Assembly (NCBI RefSeq): GCF_900167455.1
Contig: NZ_FUWJ01000004.1
Coordinates: 124,001 to 188,000, forward strand
Length of the DNA stretch: 64,000 bases
Direction: 5' to 3'
From: Enhydrobacter aerosaccus
GTDB lineage: Bacteria > Pseudomonadota > Alphaproteobacteria > Reyranellales > Reyranellaceae
This document shows, piece after piece, positions 8,986 to 16,957 of this stretch (the first letter of the stretch is position 1; each line of letters begins with the position of its first letter). Under the pieces are notes generated by a model, which was given only the letters and a program-made list of their open reading frames with translations, ran no database searches and was not told the DNA's origin. The translations under genes were made by a program, and so were the position numbers.

Positions 8986-9278
8986 TCCTCCCGAGGTTGT
9001 TGGTGGCGCTGGTGGCCATGTTCGGGCTCACCAGTGCCGTCGACGCCGCCGAAGTGCCGGCCGGGGCGTGGTCCTGCACCAGCTGCCATGCCCGCTCGCC
9101 AGCTTCGGGGACATCCCTTCCAGTTGTTGCCGGTCGCCCTGCTGCCGAGATCGGCGGCATCATGCGGGAGTTCAAAAGTGGGGCGCGTCCCGCTACGGTG
9201 ATGGGACGCATTGCCCGCGGCTTCAGCGACGCCGAGACTGACGCTATTGCCGAATGGTTCGCAAAGCAGGCCAACTGA
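8982..9278 (+). CDS. Small mono-haem cytochrome c (FccA/SoxE-like)
   Basis: A 98-residue exported protein. A signal peptide (MILPRLLVALVAMFGL to AVDAA) is followed by one haem site, C32-T-S-C35-H36. The proposed start is TTG at 8982, overlapping the TGA of the preceding gene, with AGGAAAGGGG just upstream. It ends 6 bp before an FccB-like flavoprotein, so it may be the cytochrome subunit of a flavocytochrome c, or the electron acceptor of the IorAB-like enzyme, or both. It is shorter than di-haem FccA. Confidence 0.82.
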   Translation: MILPRLLVALVAMFGLTSAVDAAEVPAGAWSCTSCHARSPASGTSLPVVAGRPAAEIGGIMREFKSGARPATVMGRIARGFSDAETDAIAEWFAKQAN

Positions 9279-9284
9279 GCACGT

Positions 9285-10544
9285 ATGTCCACGCGCCGTC
9301 GCATCCTTGTCGGGCTGACCGCGTCCGCTGTTGTCGCGCCGGCGATCGTGCGCGGGCAGGGGGCAGCCAAGGTAGTGGTCGTCGGCGGGGGTTTTGGTGG
9401 CGCAACCTGCGCGCGGTTTCTCAAGGGACTGGCGCCGGACATGGCCGTGACGCTGGTCGAGGCCAACAAGACCTATACCGCCTGCCCGTTCAGCAACGAG
9501 GTGATCGCCGGTCTGCGCGGCATCGGGCAGCAGCAGTTCGGTTATGACGGCATCGCGCGTGCGGGCGTGACCGTCGCTTCCGTTGCGGCGACGGCGGTCG
9601 ATCCGGGCGCGAGGACGGTCACGCTCGCCGATGGCGGCAAGCTCTCCTACGACCGGCTGGTCGTGGCGCCCGGCATCGACTTCGATTGGGCGGCGCTGCC
9701 CGGGTACGACGAGGCGGCGGCGCAGCGGATGCCGCATGCCTGGAAGGCCGGCGAGCAGACCGTCCTGTTGCGCCGGCAGCTCGAGGCCATGGCCGATGGC
9801 GGACTGGTTGTGATCTCCGCTCCGGCAACCCCTTATCGCTGCCCGCCGGCGCCCTATGAGCGGGCCAGTCTGATTGCCCATTCTCTCAAGGCCAGCAAGC
9901 CGAGATCCAAGGTGCTGGTGCTCGATGCCAAGGACAGCTTCTCGCAGCAGCCGTTGTTCCAGAAGGCCTGGTCCGAGCTCTATCCCGGGCTGATCGAGTG
10001 GGTATCGCTGAGCCAGGGTGGCAACGTCATCTCGGTCGAGCCGGCGACCCTGACCGTCAACACCGACTTCGACAAGCACAAGGCCGATGTCGCCAATATC
10101 ATCCCACCGCAGAAGGCCGGCGGTCTGGCACGGCTGGCTGGCGTCGCCGACCGGACCGGTTGGTGTCCGGTCGAGCCGGTAGCATTCGCATCGACTCTGC
10201 AACCGGATATCCATGTGTTGGGCGATGCTGCATTGATGGGCGCCATGCCTAAGGCCGCCTTCTCCGCCAGCGCCCAGGGCCAGGTCTGCGCCGCGGCCAT
10301 CGTTGCCAGTCTGGCCGGCCAGCCGGCGCCGGACTCGCGCCTGATCAGCACTTGTTACAACCTGGTGGCGCCGGACTACGGCTTCTCGCTGGTCGGCGTT
10401 TACCGGCCCGAGAAAGGACAATTGCTGGAAGTGCCGGGCGCGGGCGGCGCCAGTCCGATCGACGGCGATGCGGCGCTGCGCGCCCAGGAAGCGCGCTATG
10501 CAGACGACTGGTTTCGTGCGACGACGGCTCAGATCTTTGGCTGA
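9285..10544 (+). CDS. fccB: Flavocytochrome c sulfide dehydrogenase flavoprotein subunit (FccB/SoxF)
   Basis: 419 residues with a twin-arginine type leader (STRRRILVG) and an FAD dinucleotide fold, GGGFGG at 34-39. Cys186 (YRCPPAPYER) and Cys357 (STCYNLVAPDYGFS) are placed like the redox-active disulfide of FccB; the C-terminal segment YGFSLVGVYR is typical. It would oxidise sulfide or a related sulfur compound in the periplasm and pass electrons to the small cytochrome encoded just before it. Adjacent soxXYZA genes support a sulfur role. Confidence 0.9.
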   Translation: MSTRRRILVGLTASAVVAPAIVRGQGAAKVVVVGGGFGGATCARFLKGLAPDMAVTLVEANKTYTACPFSNEVIAGLRGIGQQQFGYDGIARAGVTVASVAATAVDPGARTVTLADGGKLSYDRLVVAPGIDFDWAALPGYDEAAAQRMPHAWKAGEQTVLLRRQLEAMADGGLVVISAPATPYRCPPAPYERASLIAHSLKASKPRSKVLVLDAKDSFSQQPLFQKAWSELYPGLIEWVSLSQGGNVISVEPATLTVNTDFDKHKADVANIIPPQKAGGLARLAGVADRTGWCPVEPVAFASTLQPDIHVLGDAALMGAMPKAAFSASAQGQVCAAAIVASLAGQPAPDSRLISTCYNLVAPDYGFSLVGVYRPEKGQLLEVPGAGGASPIDGDAALRAQEARYADDWFRATTAQIFG

Positions 10545-10550
10545 TTGACC

Positions 10551-11003
10551 ATGCGCCTGCGCTTCATCCTTCCGCTTGCCGTCGTCGGCGCCGTCTGGGC
10601 GGTTTCTGCCATGGCCCAGGAGGAACTTCGTCCCTACGTCATCGTCGGCGATTCGATACCCGATTCGCTCACCGGCCTAAGCGGCGATGCAGAACGCGGT
10701 CGAGCGATCGTCGCCAGTCGCACGGCCGGTCTGTGCCTGCTTTGTCACAGCGCACCCATTCCGGAGGAACGCTTCCAGGGCAATCTGGCCCCTAATCTGG
10801 CCGGAGCCGGCTCACGCTGGAGCGAGGGCCAGCTTCGGCTGCGGCTGGTCGATGCATCGCGCCTGAATCCCAACACGATCATGCCGCCTTATTATCGGCT
10901 GGATCGCCTGCACCGTGTGGCGCGGGGGTTCGAGGACAAACCCATCCTGAGCGCAGGGCAGATCGAGGATGTCGTGGCCTATCTGGTGAGCCTGAAGGAA
11001 TGA
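10551..11003 (+). CDS. soxX: SoxX, mono-haem cytochrome c of the SoxAX complex
   Basis: About 150 residues with a signal peptide ending AMAQ, one haem site C62-L-L-C65-H66, and the distal haem ligand region NTIMPPYYR, as in SoxX. With SoxA it forms the c-type cytochrome complex that links a sulfur substrate oxidatively to SoxY. An in-frame TTG at 10545 is an alternative start, overlapping nothing; ATG 10551 is preferred. The fccB stop is 6 bp upstream. Confidence 0.9.
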   Translation: MRLRFILPLAVVGAVWAVSAMAQEELRPYVIVGDSIPDSLTGLSGDAERGRAIVASRTAGLCLLCHSAPIPEERFQGNLAPNLAGAGSRWSEGQLRLRLVDASRLNPNTIMPPYYRLDRLHRVARGFEDKPILSAGQIEDVVAYLVSLKE

Positions 11004-11007
11004 CGCG

Positions 11008-11463
11008 ATGAGCAGTCTTCCGACGCGACGCCACTTCCTTGTCGCCGCCGCGACGGTGACGGTGATTCCGTTCGCGCCGGCGCTGGCCACGCCCGAGAGT
11101 CTGGCCGCCGCGATCAAGGAGGTGGTGGGCGAGGTGGAAGTCCGGTCCGGTCGCGTCAAGCTCGACATCCCGCCGCTGATCGAGAACGGCAACGCGGTGC
11201 CGCTGACCGTGTCGGTCGAGAGCCCGATGACCGACGCCGATCATGTGAAGGCCATCCATGTCTTCAATGAGAAGAACCCGCAGCCGCATGTCTTCAACGC
11301 CTGGCTCGGCCCGCGCAACGGCAGGGCCGTCGTCGGCACGCGTATCAAGCTTGCCGACACCCAGAAGGTCGTCGCCATTGCCGAGACCAGCACCGGCCAG
11401 TTCTGGAGCGCCAGCGCCGACGTGATCGTGACCATCGCCGCCTGCGTCGAGGACGTGAAGTAA
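11008..11463 (+). CDS. soxY: SoxY, sulfur carrier subunit with non-canonical C-terminus
   Basis: 151 residues with a twin-arginine leader (TRRHFLVAAATV), followed by the SoxY beta domain. In classical SoxY the carrier cysteine sits in a C-terminal GGCGG swinging arm. Here the end is AAC146VEDVK, so the cysteine is present but the glycine arm is not, and five residues follow it. I believe such ends occur in some proteobacterial homologues. The stop overlaps the soxZ start by one base (TAATG), indicating translational coupling. Confidence 0.88.
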   Translation: MSSLPTRRHFLVAAATVTVIPFAPALATPESLAAAIKEVVGEVEVRSGRVKLDIPPLIENGNAVPLTVSVESPMTDADHVKAIHVFNEKNPQPHVFNAWLGPRNGRAVVGTRIKLADTQKVVAIAETSTGQFWSASADVIVTIAACVEDVK

Positions 11464-11783
11464 TGGCCAACGTCCTCATCAATGCGCCCAAGACCGCGCG
11501 CAAGGGCGAAACCATCGAGGTCAAGGCGCTGATCCTGCATCCGATGGAGACTGGCTTCCGGCCGGGCACCAACGGCACCATGATCCCGCGCAACATCATC
11601 CAGGACTTCATCGCGACCTGGAACGGCATCGAGATCTTTCGCATGCGGATGTCGCCAGCCATCGCCGCCAATCCCTACGTGTCGTTCTTCACTGTCGCCT
11701 CGGAGAGCGGCACGATCCGCTTCCGCTGGAGCGGCGACAACGACTTCTCGGCCGAGGGTTCGGTGACGGTCGCGGTGACTTGA
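11463..11783 (+). CDS. soxZ: SoxZ, partner of the SoxY carrier
   Basis: 106 residues, cytoplasmic-looking sequence without its own leader, consistent with co-export bound to SoxY through the Tat system. The immunoglobulin-like fold is recognisable from KGETIEVKALILHPMETG and the C-terminal WSGDNDFSAEGSV. It forms the SoxYZ heterodimer that holds pathway intermediates. Confidence 0.92.
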   Translation: MANVLINAPKTARKGETIEVKALILHPMETGFRPGTNGTMIPRNIIQDFIATWNGIEIFRMRMSPAIAANPYVSFFTVASESGTIRFRWSGDNDFSAEGSVTVAVT

Positions 11784-11801
11784 GCCGATGGCCCTCGTGA
11801 C

Positions 11802-12572
11802 ATGAACAGAAGATCGTGCGCCCTGGCGCTGGGGATGGTGTTCCTGGCGTCGTTCGCCGCCGCGCAAGGCGGTGCCGAGGATCGCCGCTCGGGCTACCAG
11901 GATATGGGCGCGGCGCTGCAGAAGATGCAGGACGACGACACCGCCAATCCGGCCATGCTGTTCGTTCAGGCCGGCGAGGCACTGTGGAAGCAGAAGGCCG
12001 GCGCCTCCGACAAGGCCTGTGCCGATTGCCATGCCGCCGGCAGCATGAAGGGCGTAGCCGCCCGCTATCCCGCCTTCACGCCCGGCAGCGACAGGCCGGT
12101 CGATCTCGACGGCCGCATCAACCTCTGCCGCACGACGCAGCAGAAGGCCCCGGCTTTCGGGCCGGAGAGCCAGGAACTGCTGCAGCTTTCGGCCTATCTT
12201 GCCCTGCAGTCGCGCGGCCTGCCGATCGCCCCGCCGGACGATGCGCGCCTGACGCCGGTCCGCGCCGAGGGCGAGCAGCTGTTCAAGGGCCGCCAGGGCC
12301 AGCTCAATCTCTCTTGCGCCGACTGCCACGACGACAATGCCGGCAAGAGCCTGGGCGGGGCCACGATCCCGCAGGCCCATCCCACCGGCTATCCCATCTA
12401 CCGTCTCGAATGGCAGACGCTGGGCTCGCTCAAGCGCCGGCTGCGCAACTGCATGATCGGCATGCGGGCCGAGCCGTTCGCGTACGACGCGCCGGAGTAT
12501 GTCGCGCTCGAGGCCTATCTCATGCAGAGGGCCAAGGGCATGACGATGGACGCACCGGCGGTCAGGCCATGA
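11802..12572 (+). CDS. soxA: SoxA, di-haem cytochrome c of the SoxAX complex
   Basis: 256 residues with a signal peptide (ending FAAAQ). Haem sites are C73-A-D-C76-H77 and C172-A-D-C175-H176, so this is the di-haem SoxA type; C217 (LRNCMIGMRAEP) is the active-site cysteine that becomes the persulfide haem ligand. Cys109 (NLCRTT) is also conserved. It pairs with SoxX. No soxB, soxCD or soxV is found nearby, so a complete thiosulfate pathway cannot be made from this locus alone. Confidence 0.92.
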   Translation: MNRRSCALALGMVFLASFAAAQGGAEDRRSGYQDMGAALQKMQDDDTANPAMLFVQAGEALWKQKAGASDKACADCHAAGSMKGVAARYPAFTPGSDRPVDLDGRINLCRTTQQKAPAFGPESQELLQLSAYLALQSRGLPIAPPDDARLTPVRAEGEQLFKGRQGQLNLSCADCHDDNAGKSLGGATIPQAHPTGYPIYRLEWQTLGSLKRRLRNCMIGMRAEPFAYDAPEYVALEAYLMQRAKGMTMDAPAVRP

Positions 12573-13522
12573 GGCGCCGCGCGGTCGTCTCGTGGCTGGC
12601 AGGCGCCACGCTGATCGCCTCGACCTCGGCCAGGTCACAGGAGGTCACCCTGTCCTTCGGCACGACGTCGGCGGAAGGCGGCAACGTGCCCTTGTACAGT
12701 GCGGCGCTGCTCGAGGCGCTGAAGACAGTCGATCCCGCGCTCGAGATCCGCGCTGTCCCGACCAAGGGGGCGTACGACAATGTCGAGCAACTGAAGCGCG
12801 GCGACATCGATCTCGGCCTGGTGTCGGGCGAGATTGCGCATGAAGTCTTCGCCGCGGCGGCACCCGAGGGCGAGCGACTGCGCATCATCAGCGCGACCTA
12901 TCCGACTCCCGGCCTGTTCGCCGTGCGCGCCGACAGCCGGTTCCGGCACATCAAGGATCTCGTCGACCGGCCCGTGGTGTGGAACCGCAAGGACTCCGCC
13001 GCCATGGTCCAGGCGCGCTACGTCATGGGCGCGCTCGGTCTCGACATCGATCGCAACTTCCAGGCGATCTATCCGGAGCGCTTCGCCGACGCGGCGCCGC
13101 TGGTGCTTGCCGGCCATGCGGCGGCGATGTGGGGCAGCGGCTTTCGCTGGCCGCCCTTCGTCACGCTGACCGATTCGGCCGTTGGCGCGCGCTTCATTGC
13201 GCCGGTCGAGGACGAGATCGTGCGAATCGCGGCCAACTATCCGTTCCTGGAGCCGCTGACGGTGCCGGCGCGGCTCTATCCCGGACAGTACGACCCGATC
13301 GAGACCGTCGGTTCCTGGAGCTTCATCCTGGCGCGGCCGGACTTGTCCGATGCCACCGGCTATCGCTTGGCCTTTGCGTTCCATCGCGCTGAGAATGCCG
13401 GCCTTCGGACCAAGCAGCTTCTCTATACGACGGTGAAGAACACCCTTGCGGCGACGCCGAGTCTTGGCCTGCTGCAGTCGGGCGTGGCGCGGTACTTTCG
13501 ACGCTGCGGCGCGCTCGATTAG
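12569..13522 (+). CDS. TAXI-family TRAP transporter solute-binding protein
   Basis: 317 residues with an exported N-terminus (RRRAVVSWLAGATLIAST). The sequence LSFGTTSAEGGNVPLYSAAL and the repeated GDIDLGLVSGEIAHE element resemble TAXI-type binding proteins. Its ATG overlaps the soxA stop (ATGA), so it is translationally coupled to the sox genes. No TRAP membrane subunit is present in the window, so it may serve a distant permease or act as a sensor. The family assignment is moderately firm. Confidence 0.75.
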   Translation: MRRRAVVSWLAGATLIASTSARSQEVTLSFGTTSAEGGNVPLYSAALLEALKTVDPALEIRAVPTKGAYDNVEQLKRGDIDLGLVSGEIAHEVFAAAAPEGERLRIISATYPTPGLFAVRADSRFRHIKDLVDRPVVWNRKDSAAMVQARYVMGALGLDIDRNFQAIYPERFADAAPLVLAGHAAAMWGSGFRWPPFVTLTDSAVGARFIAPVEDEIVRIAANYPFLEPLTVPARLYPGQYDPIETVGSWSFILARPDLSDATGYRLAFAFHRAENAGLRTKQLLYTTVKNTLAATPSLGLLQSGVARYFRRCGALD

Positions 13523-13642
13523 GCGCCAGCAGGAAAAACTTCCTTCCGGGCTGACGGGCGAAGACTTTCCTTCTCCTCCTCCCCTTGCAATCGACCAGGC
13601 CATTTCATTGAGGGTGGTGCAGAGAGGGCAGTAAAGTGAAGC

Positions 13643-13915
13643 ATGTTCTCGCTTGCCAACGATCTCGTTTCCCGCGCCGCGCGCTTGTTCGCCGTCGGTC
13701 GCGACGAGCAGGGCCTTTGGGCCGTGACCACGCGCGGTCGCATCGTCGGCGCGCTGGTCTGTAGTGGCGGCGATTGGCGCCTGTCGTGGTCCGGCGATGC
13801 CGATCCGCGGCTGGCCAATTATGCCGGCGCGATCGACGGCGACGTCGAGGACCTGGCCCAGGCCCTCAGCCTGCGCCTCGGCGCGCCGGTGAGGTTCGAC
13901 GCGGTTTCGGGCTGA
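13643..13915 (+). CDS. Hypothetical 90-residue protein
   Basis: A short protein I do not recognise. The N-terminus MFSLANDLVSRAARLFAVG is amphipathic and the remainder (RIVGALVCSGGDWRLSW ... LGAPVRFDAVSG) looks like a small alternating-strand domain. No signal peptide or membrane helix is clear. It is 120 bp after the TAXI gene and 66 bp before the Lrp-type regulator. Composition resembles neighbouring genes, which supports it being real. Confidence 0.5.
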   Translation: MFSLANDLVSRAARLFAVGRDEQGLWAVTTRGRIVGALVCSGGDWRLSWSGDADPRLANYAGAIDGDVEDLAQALSLRLGAPVRFDAVSG

Positions 13916-13981
13916 AGACCGGTTGAGTTTGGACGCCGGCCGCCCGACAGTGGGCGACGAAGCCCCATAGGATTCCGATAC

Positions 13982-14473
13982 ATGGATGCGATTGACCGGA
14001 AGATCGTGGCCCTCCTGCAGGAGGATGCCAGCCTGTCGCTGGCGCAGATTGCCCACCGCGTAGGCCTGTCGCAGAGCCCGTGCTGGAAGCGCATCCAGCG
14101 GCTGGAGAAGACCGGCGTCATCCTGAAGCGCGTGGCGCTGGTGTCGCCCGAGGCGATCGGCCAGGGACTGACCGTGTTCGTGTCGATCGAAAGCGGCGAT
14201 CATTCGTCGGCCTGGCTGTCGAAGTTCGCCCAGACCGTGACGGCGATGCCCGAGGTGATGGAGTTCTATCGCATGGCCGGCGACATCGACTACATGCTGC
14301 GCGTGGCGGTGCCGAACATGCAGGCCTTCGACACCTTCTACAAGAAGCTGATCGACAGCATGCCGCTCAAGAACGTCACCTCGCGCTTCGCCATGGAGCG
14401 CATCAAGTCGACCACCGCCTATCCGATCCCGCTCGAACCGCGAAATCTGCGCGATCCGAAGAAGAAGATCTGA
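13982..14473 (+). CDS. Lrp/AsnC-family transcriptional regulator
   Basis: 163 residues. The N-terminal helix-turn-helix is plain (MDAIDRKIVALLQEDASLSL, then GLSQSPCWKRIQRLEKTGVI), followed by the RAM ligand-binding domain (FVSIESGDHSSAWL, EVMEFYRMAGDIDYML). Such regulators sense amino acids or related metabolites. The class II aldolase gene that follows 72 bp downstream is a candidate target, but no operator could be identified. Confidence 0.9.
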   Translation: MDAIDRKIVALLQEDASLSLAQIAHRVGLSQSPCWKRIQRLEKTGVILKRVALVSPEAIGQGLTVFVSIESGDHSSAWLSKFAQTVTAMPEVMEFYRMAGDIDYMLRVAVPNMQAFDTFYKKLIDSMPLKNVTSRFAMERIKSTTAYPIPLEPRNLRDPKKKI

Positions 14474-14545
14474 GCGCGGCCCCATGGACGGCCGGGCCGG
14501 CCCGGCGCTACGGTCGTGCCCTGCACGCACAACCGGGAGGGCCCT

Positions 14546-15343
14546 ATGGCCGTACATGCGCTGAAGACGTCGAAGGTCGCCCATCTGCGCGACGAGGTCT
14601 CGCCCGAGGAATGGCAGGCGCGTATCGATCTCGCTGCCTGCTATCGCCTCATGGATCTCTACGGCATGTCCGACATGGCCGCGAACCATGTCTCGGTCCG
14701 CGTGCCGGGCGAGCCCGACGCGTTCCTGATCAACGCCTACGGCATGCTCTATGACGAGATCACCGCCTCCAGCCTGATCAAGATCGATCACGAGGGGAAC
14801 ATCCTCGCCAAGCCCGAGTTCGGGGCCGGCCTCGACTACGGCATCAACCGTGCCGGCTTCGTGATCCACAGCGCCATCCATCGCGCGCGGCCCGAGGTGG
14901 CGTGCGTGATCCATACCCACACCTGGCCCGGCATGGCGGTCTCGACGCTGGCGTGCGGCCTGCTCGCCAACACCCAGACTTCGATGCGCTTCGCCCATAT
15001 CAGCTATCACGACTTCAACGGCGTGGTGCTCGATCTCGGCGAGCAGGAATCGCTGGTGCGCAACCTCGGCACCAACAATGCGATGATCCTGCGCAATCAC
15101 GGCCTGCTCACCACCGGCGCCACTGTCGCCGAGGCCTTCAATGCCATTCACCGTCTGGAACTTTCCTGCAAGACGCAGCTCGCGGCCATGGCCTGCAACA
15201 CCCCACTGGTCGATGTCCCGGCCGACGTCGTCGAGGCGACCTACCTGAACTACCAGCCGCAGACGCGCCGCCCCTTCGGCGTGATGGAGTGGCCGGCTCT
15301 CCTGCGCAAGCTCGACCGGATCGATCCCTCCTTCCGCGATTGA
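14546..15343 (+). CDS. Class II aldolase/adducin family protein
   Basis: 265 residues. Zinc ligands are evident as H123-T-H125 (HTHTWPG) and H185 (RNHGLL), with the family segment DMAANHVSVRVPG near the N-terminus. Members are fuculose-phosphate-type aldolases, decarboxylases or adducin-like proteins acting on small hydroxylated substrates; the exact reaction cannot be read. The start is the ATG five bases after GGGAGG; an in-frame upstream start is less likely. Confidence 0.85.
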   Translation: MAVHALKTSKVAHLRDEVSPEEWQARIDLAACYRLMDLYGMSDMAANHVSVRVPGEPDAFLINAYGMLYDEITASSLIKIDHEGNILAKPEFGAGLDYGINRAGFVIHSAIHRARPEVACVIHTHTWPGMAVSTLACGLLANTQTSMRFAHISYHDFNGVVLDLGEQESLVRNLGTNNAMILRNHGLLTTGATVAEAFNAIHRLELSCKTQLAAMACNTPLVDVPADVVEATYLNYQPQTRRPFGVMEWPALLRKLDRIDPSFRD

Positions 15344-15445
15344 TCGGAGGTCTCCTCTGCAGTCTTCGGTGATTGCCACGGCGGACGGGCAAGGGTAGTT
15401 TTCCGTCCGGCGGGGGCGCCTCTGATACGATGACGAGGAGCTTCC

Positions 15446-16849
15446 ATGCGCCTGCCCAAATCCAAGCTGCTGTGGCTGTCGCTCACGACTGCGACCGCTC
15501 TTGCGACATTCGCCATCGCCTCTGCTCAGGACGCGCAGCGTGGCGCCACCAGCTACATGCCAGTCGATATCAAGGAACCATTCGCCGCGATCATGGCCCG
15601 CATGAAGGCGGCGCAGCCGGCCGTCCAGAAGCGGCAGGCCGATCTGCTGGCCGAGCGCTACGACCTTGCCAACCGTCCGGCCGCGGGCATGACGATGTCG
15701 CGCGGCAAGCCCGTGCAGGACGGCGTGCGCGTGAAGCTGCCGGCGGGCACGAGCTGGGAGCAGCTGGCGAACGCCACACCGGTCGAAATCCGCGACCGCA
15801 ACCTCTTTCCCAAGGGCTTCTATCCGCTGCCGCATCCCAACCAGGCCGAGGGTGGCATGGTGTTCCCGAAGTTCGAGATCGAGGAGATCAGGAAGCAGGA
15901 GGCGCGCGATCTCACGCGCTTCGACCTCGAGTACGACATTCCCGACCAGTTCCTGCCCGAGTTCCCGGCGCCGATCTACCTGACCACGCGGCCCGATCTC
16001 GGCGACGTGTCGCAAGGCAAGCTGGTCACGATCGACAACTACTACGAGCTGTTCAACGGCATCCTGAATCCCAAGCAGATCGAGGGGCTGCGGCTGCTGC
16101 TTACCCCGTTCCCGCAGCAGCAGTTCAACCAGACCGAGGACCGTCGCTCGGAGAAGGCGAGCCGCGGCGTCGCTTGCCTGGATTGCCACGCCAACGGCCA
16201 CACCAACGGCTCGACCCACGAGGTGGGTGATATCCGTCCGCAGGAGCATCGTCACCGCATCGACACGCCGTCGCTGCGCGGGGTGAACATCCAGCGGCTC
16301 TTCGGCTCGCAGCGCGCGCTCAAGACGGTCGAGGACTTCACCGAGTTCGAGCAGCGTGCCGCCTATTTCGACGGCGATCCGGTGATCGCGACCAAGAAGG
16401 GCGTCAACGTGCTGGAGCGCGGCAGCCAAGTGCACGACATGGCCGAGTTCCAGGAACTGCTCGACTTCCCGCCGGCCCCCAAGCTCGACCTGTTCGGCAA
16501 GCTCGATCCGGCCAGGGCGACGGCCGCCGAGATGCGCGGCCAGGCGATCTTCTTCGGCAAGGGCCAGTGCGCGACCTGCCACACGCCGCCCTTCTACACC
16601 GACAACCTGATGCACAATCTCCAGGTCGAGCGCTTCTACAAGCCGGTGATGATCAACGGCCTGATGGCCAGCGCCGACGGCCCGATCAAGACCTTCCCGC
16701 TGCGCGGCATCAAGGACTCGCCGCCCTACCTGCACGACGGGCGCCTGCTGACGCTCGACGACACGGTCGAGTTCTTCAACCTCGTGCTCGGCACCAAACT
16801 GACGCAGCCCGAAAAGCAGGATCTCGTCCAGTTCCTGCGCGCGCTGTAG
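15446..16849 (+). CDS. Di-haem c-type cytochrome, MauG/CCP-like
   Basis: 467 residues with a signal peptide (ending IASAQ). Two haem attachment sites, C244-L-D-C-H and C375-A-T-C-H, and the closing TFPLRGIKDSPPYLHDGRLL segment match the di-haem cytochrome c peroxidase / MauG superfamily. The long N-terminal section (about 200 residues) has no haem site and sets it apart from plain bacterial peroxidases, which are about 330 residues. It is a periplasmic electron carrier or peroxidase-like oxidase; substrate unknown. Confidence 0.82.
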   Translation: MRLPKSKLLWLSLTTATALATFAIASAQDAQRGATSYMPVDIKEPFAAIMARMKAAQPAVQKRQADLLAERYDLANRPAAGMTMSRGKPVQDGVRVKLPAGTSWEQLANATPVEIRDRNLFPKGFYPLPHPNQAEGGMVFPKFEIEEIRKQEARDLTRFDLEYDIPDQFLPEFPAPIYLTTRPDLGDVSQGKLVTIDNYYELFNGILNPKQIEGLRLLLTPFPQQQFNQTEDRRSEKASRGVACLDCHANGHTNGSTHEVGDIRPQEHRHRIDTPSLRGVNIQRLFGSQRALKTVEDFTEFEQRAAYFDGDPVIATKKGVNVLERGSQVHDMAEFQELLDFPPAPKLDLFGKLDPARATAAEMRGQAIFFGKGQCATCHTPPFYTDNLMHNLQVERFYKPVMINGLMASADGPIKTFPLRGIKDSPPYLHDGRLLTLDDTVEFFNLVLGTKLTQPEKQDLVQFLRAL

Positions 16850-16877
16850 GCAATCCCCCTCCGTCGCCGCCCCCTAT

Positions 16878-16928
16878 GTCGCCGTATGACGGCGACACCT
16901 CCCCCTGGCGGGTTCCGCCAGGGGGAGG
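16878..16928. terminator. Double hairpin between convergent genes
   Basis: Two perfect stems lie between the convergent cytochrome and acyl-CoA dehydrogenase genes: GTCGCCGT/ACGGCGAC with a 3-nt loop (16878-16896), and CCTCCCCCTGGCG/CGCCAGGGGGAGG with a 5-nt loop (16898-16928). No T-tract follows, so this would be a non-canonical bidirectional terminator or an mRNA-end stabiliser. Confidence 0.55.
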
Positions 16929-16957
16929 GATTCCGAGAAAGAGGGGCGAGGGCATGA

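Noticed and set aside
12635..16735. A 1,366-codon open frame on the minus strand, and similar long ones at 33168-35132, 54495-57029 and 4151-6289.
   Set aside because: They lie antisense to well-supported genes, have His/Arg/Gly-rich shadow composition and match no family; high GC leaves antisense frames open.
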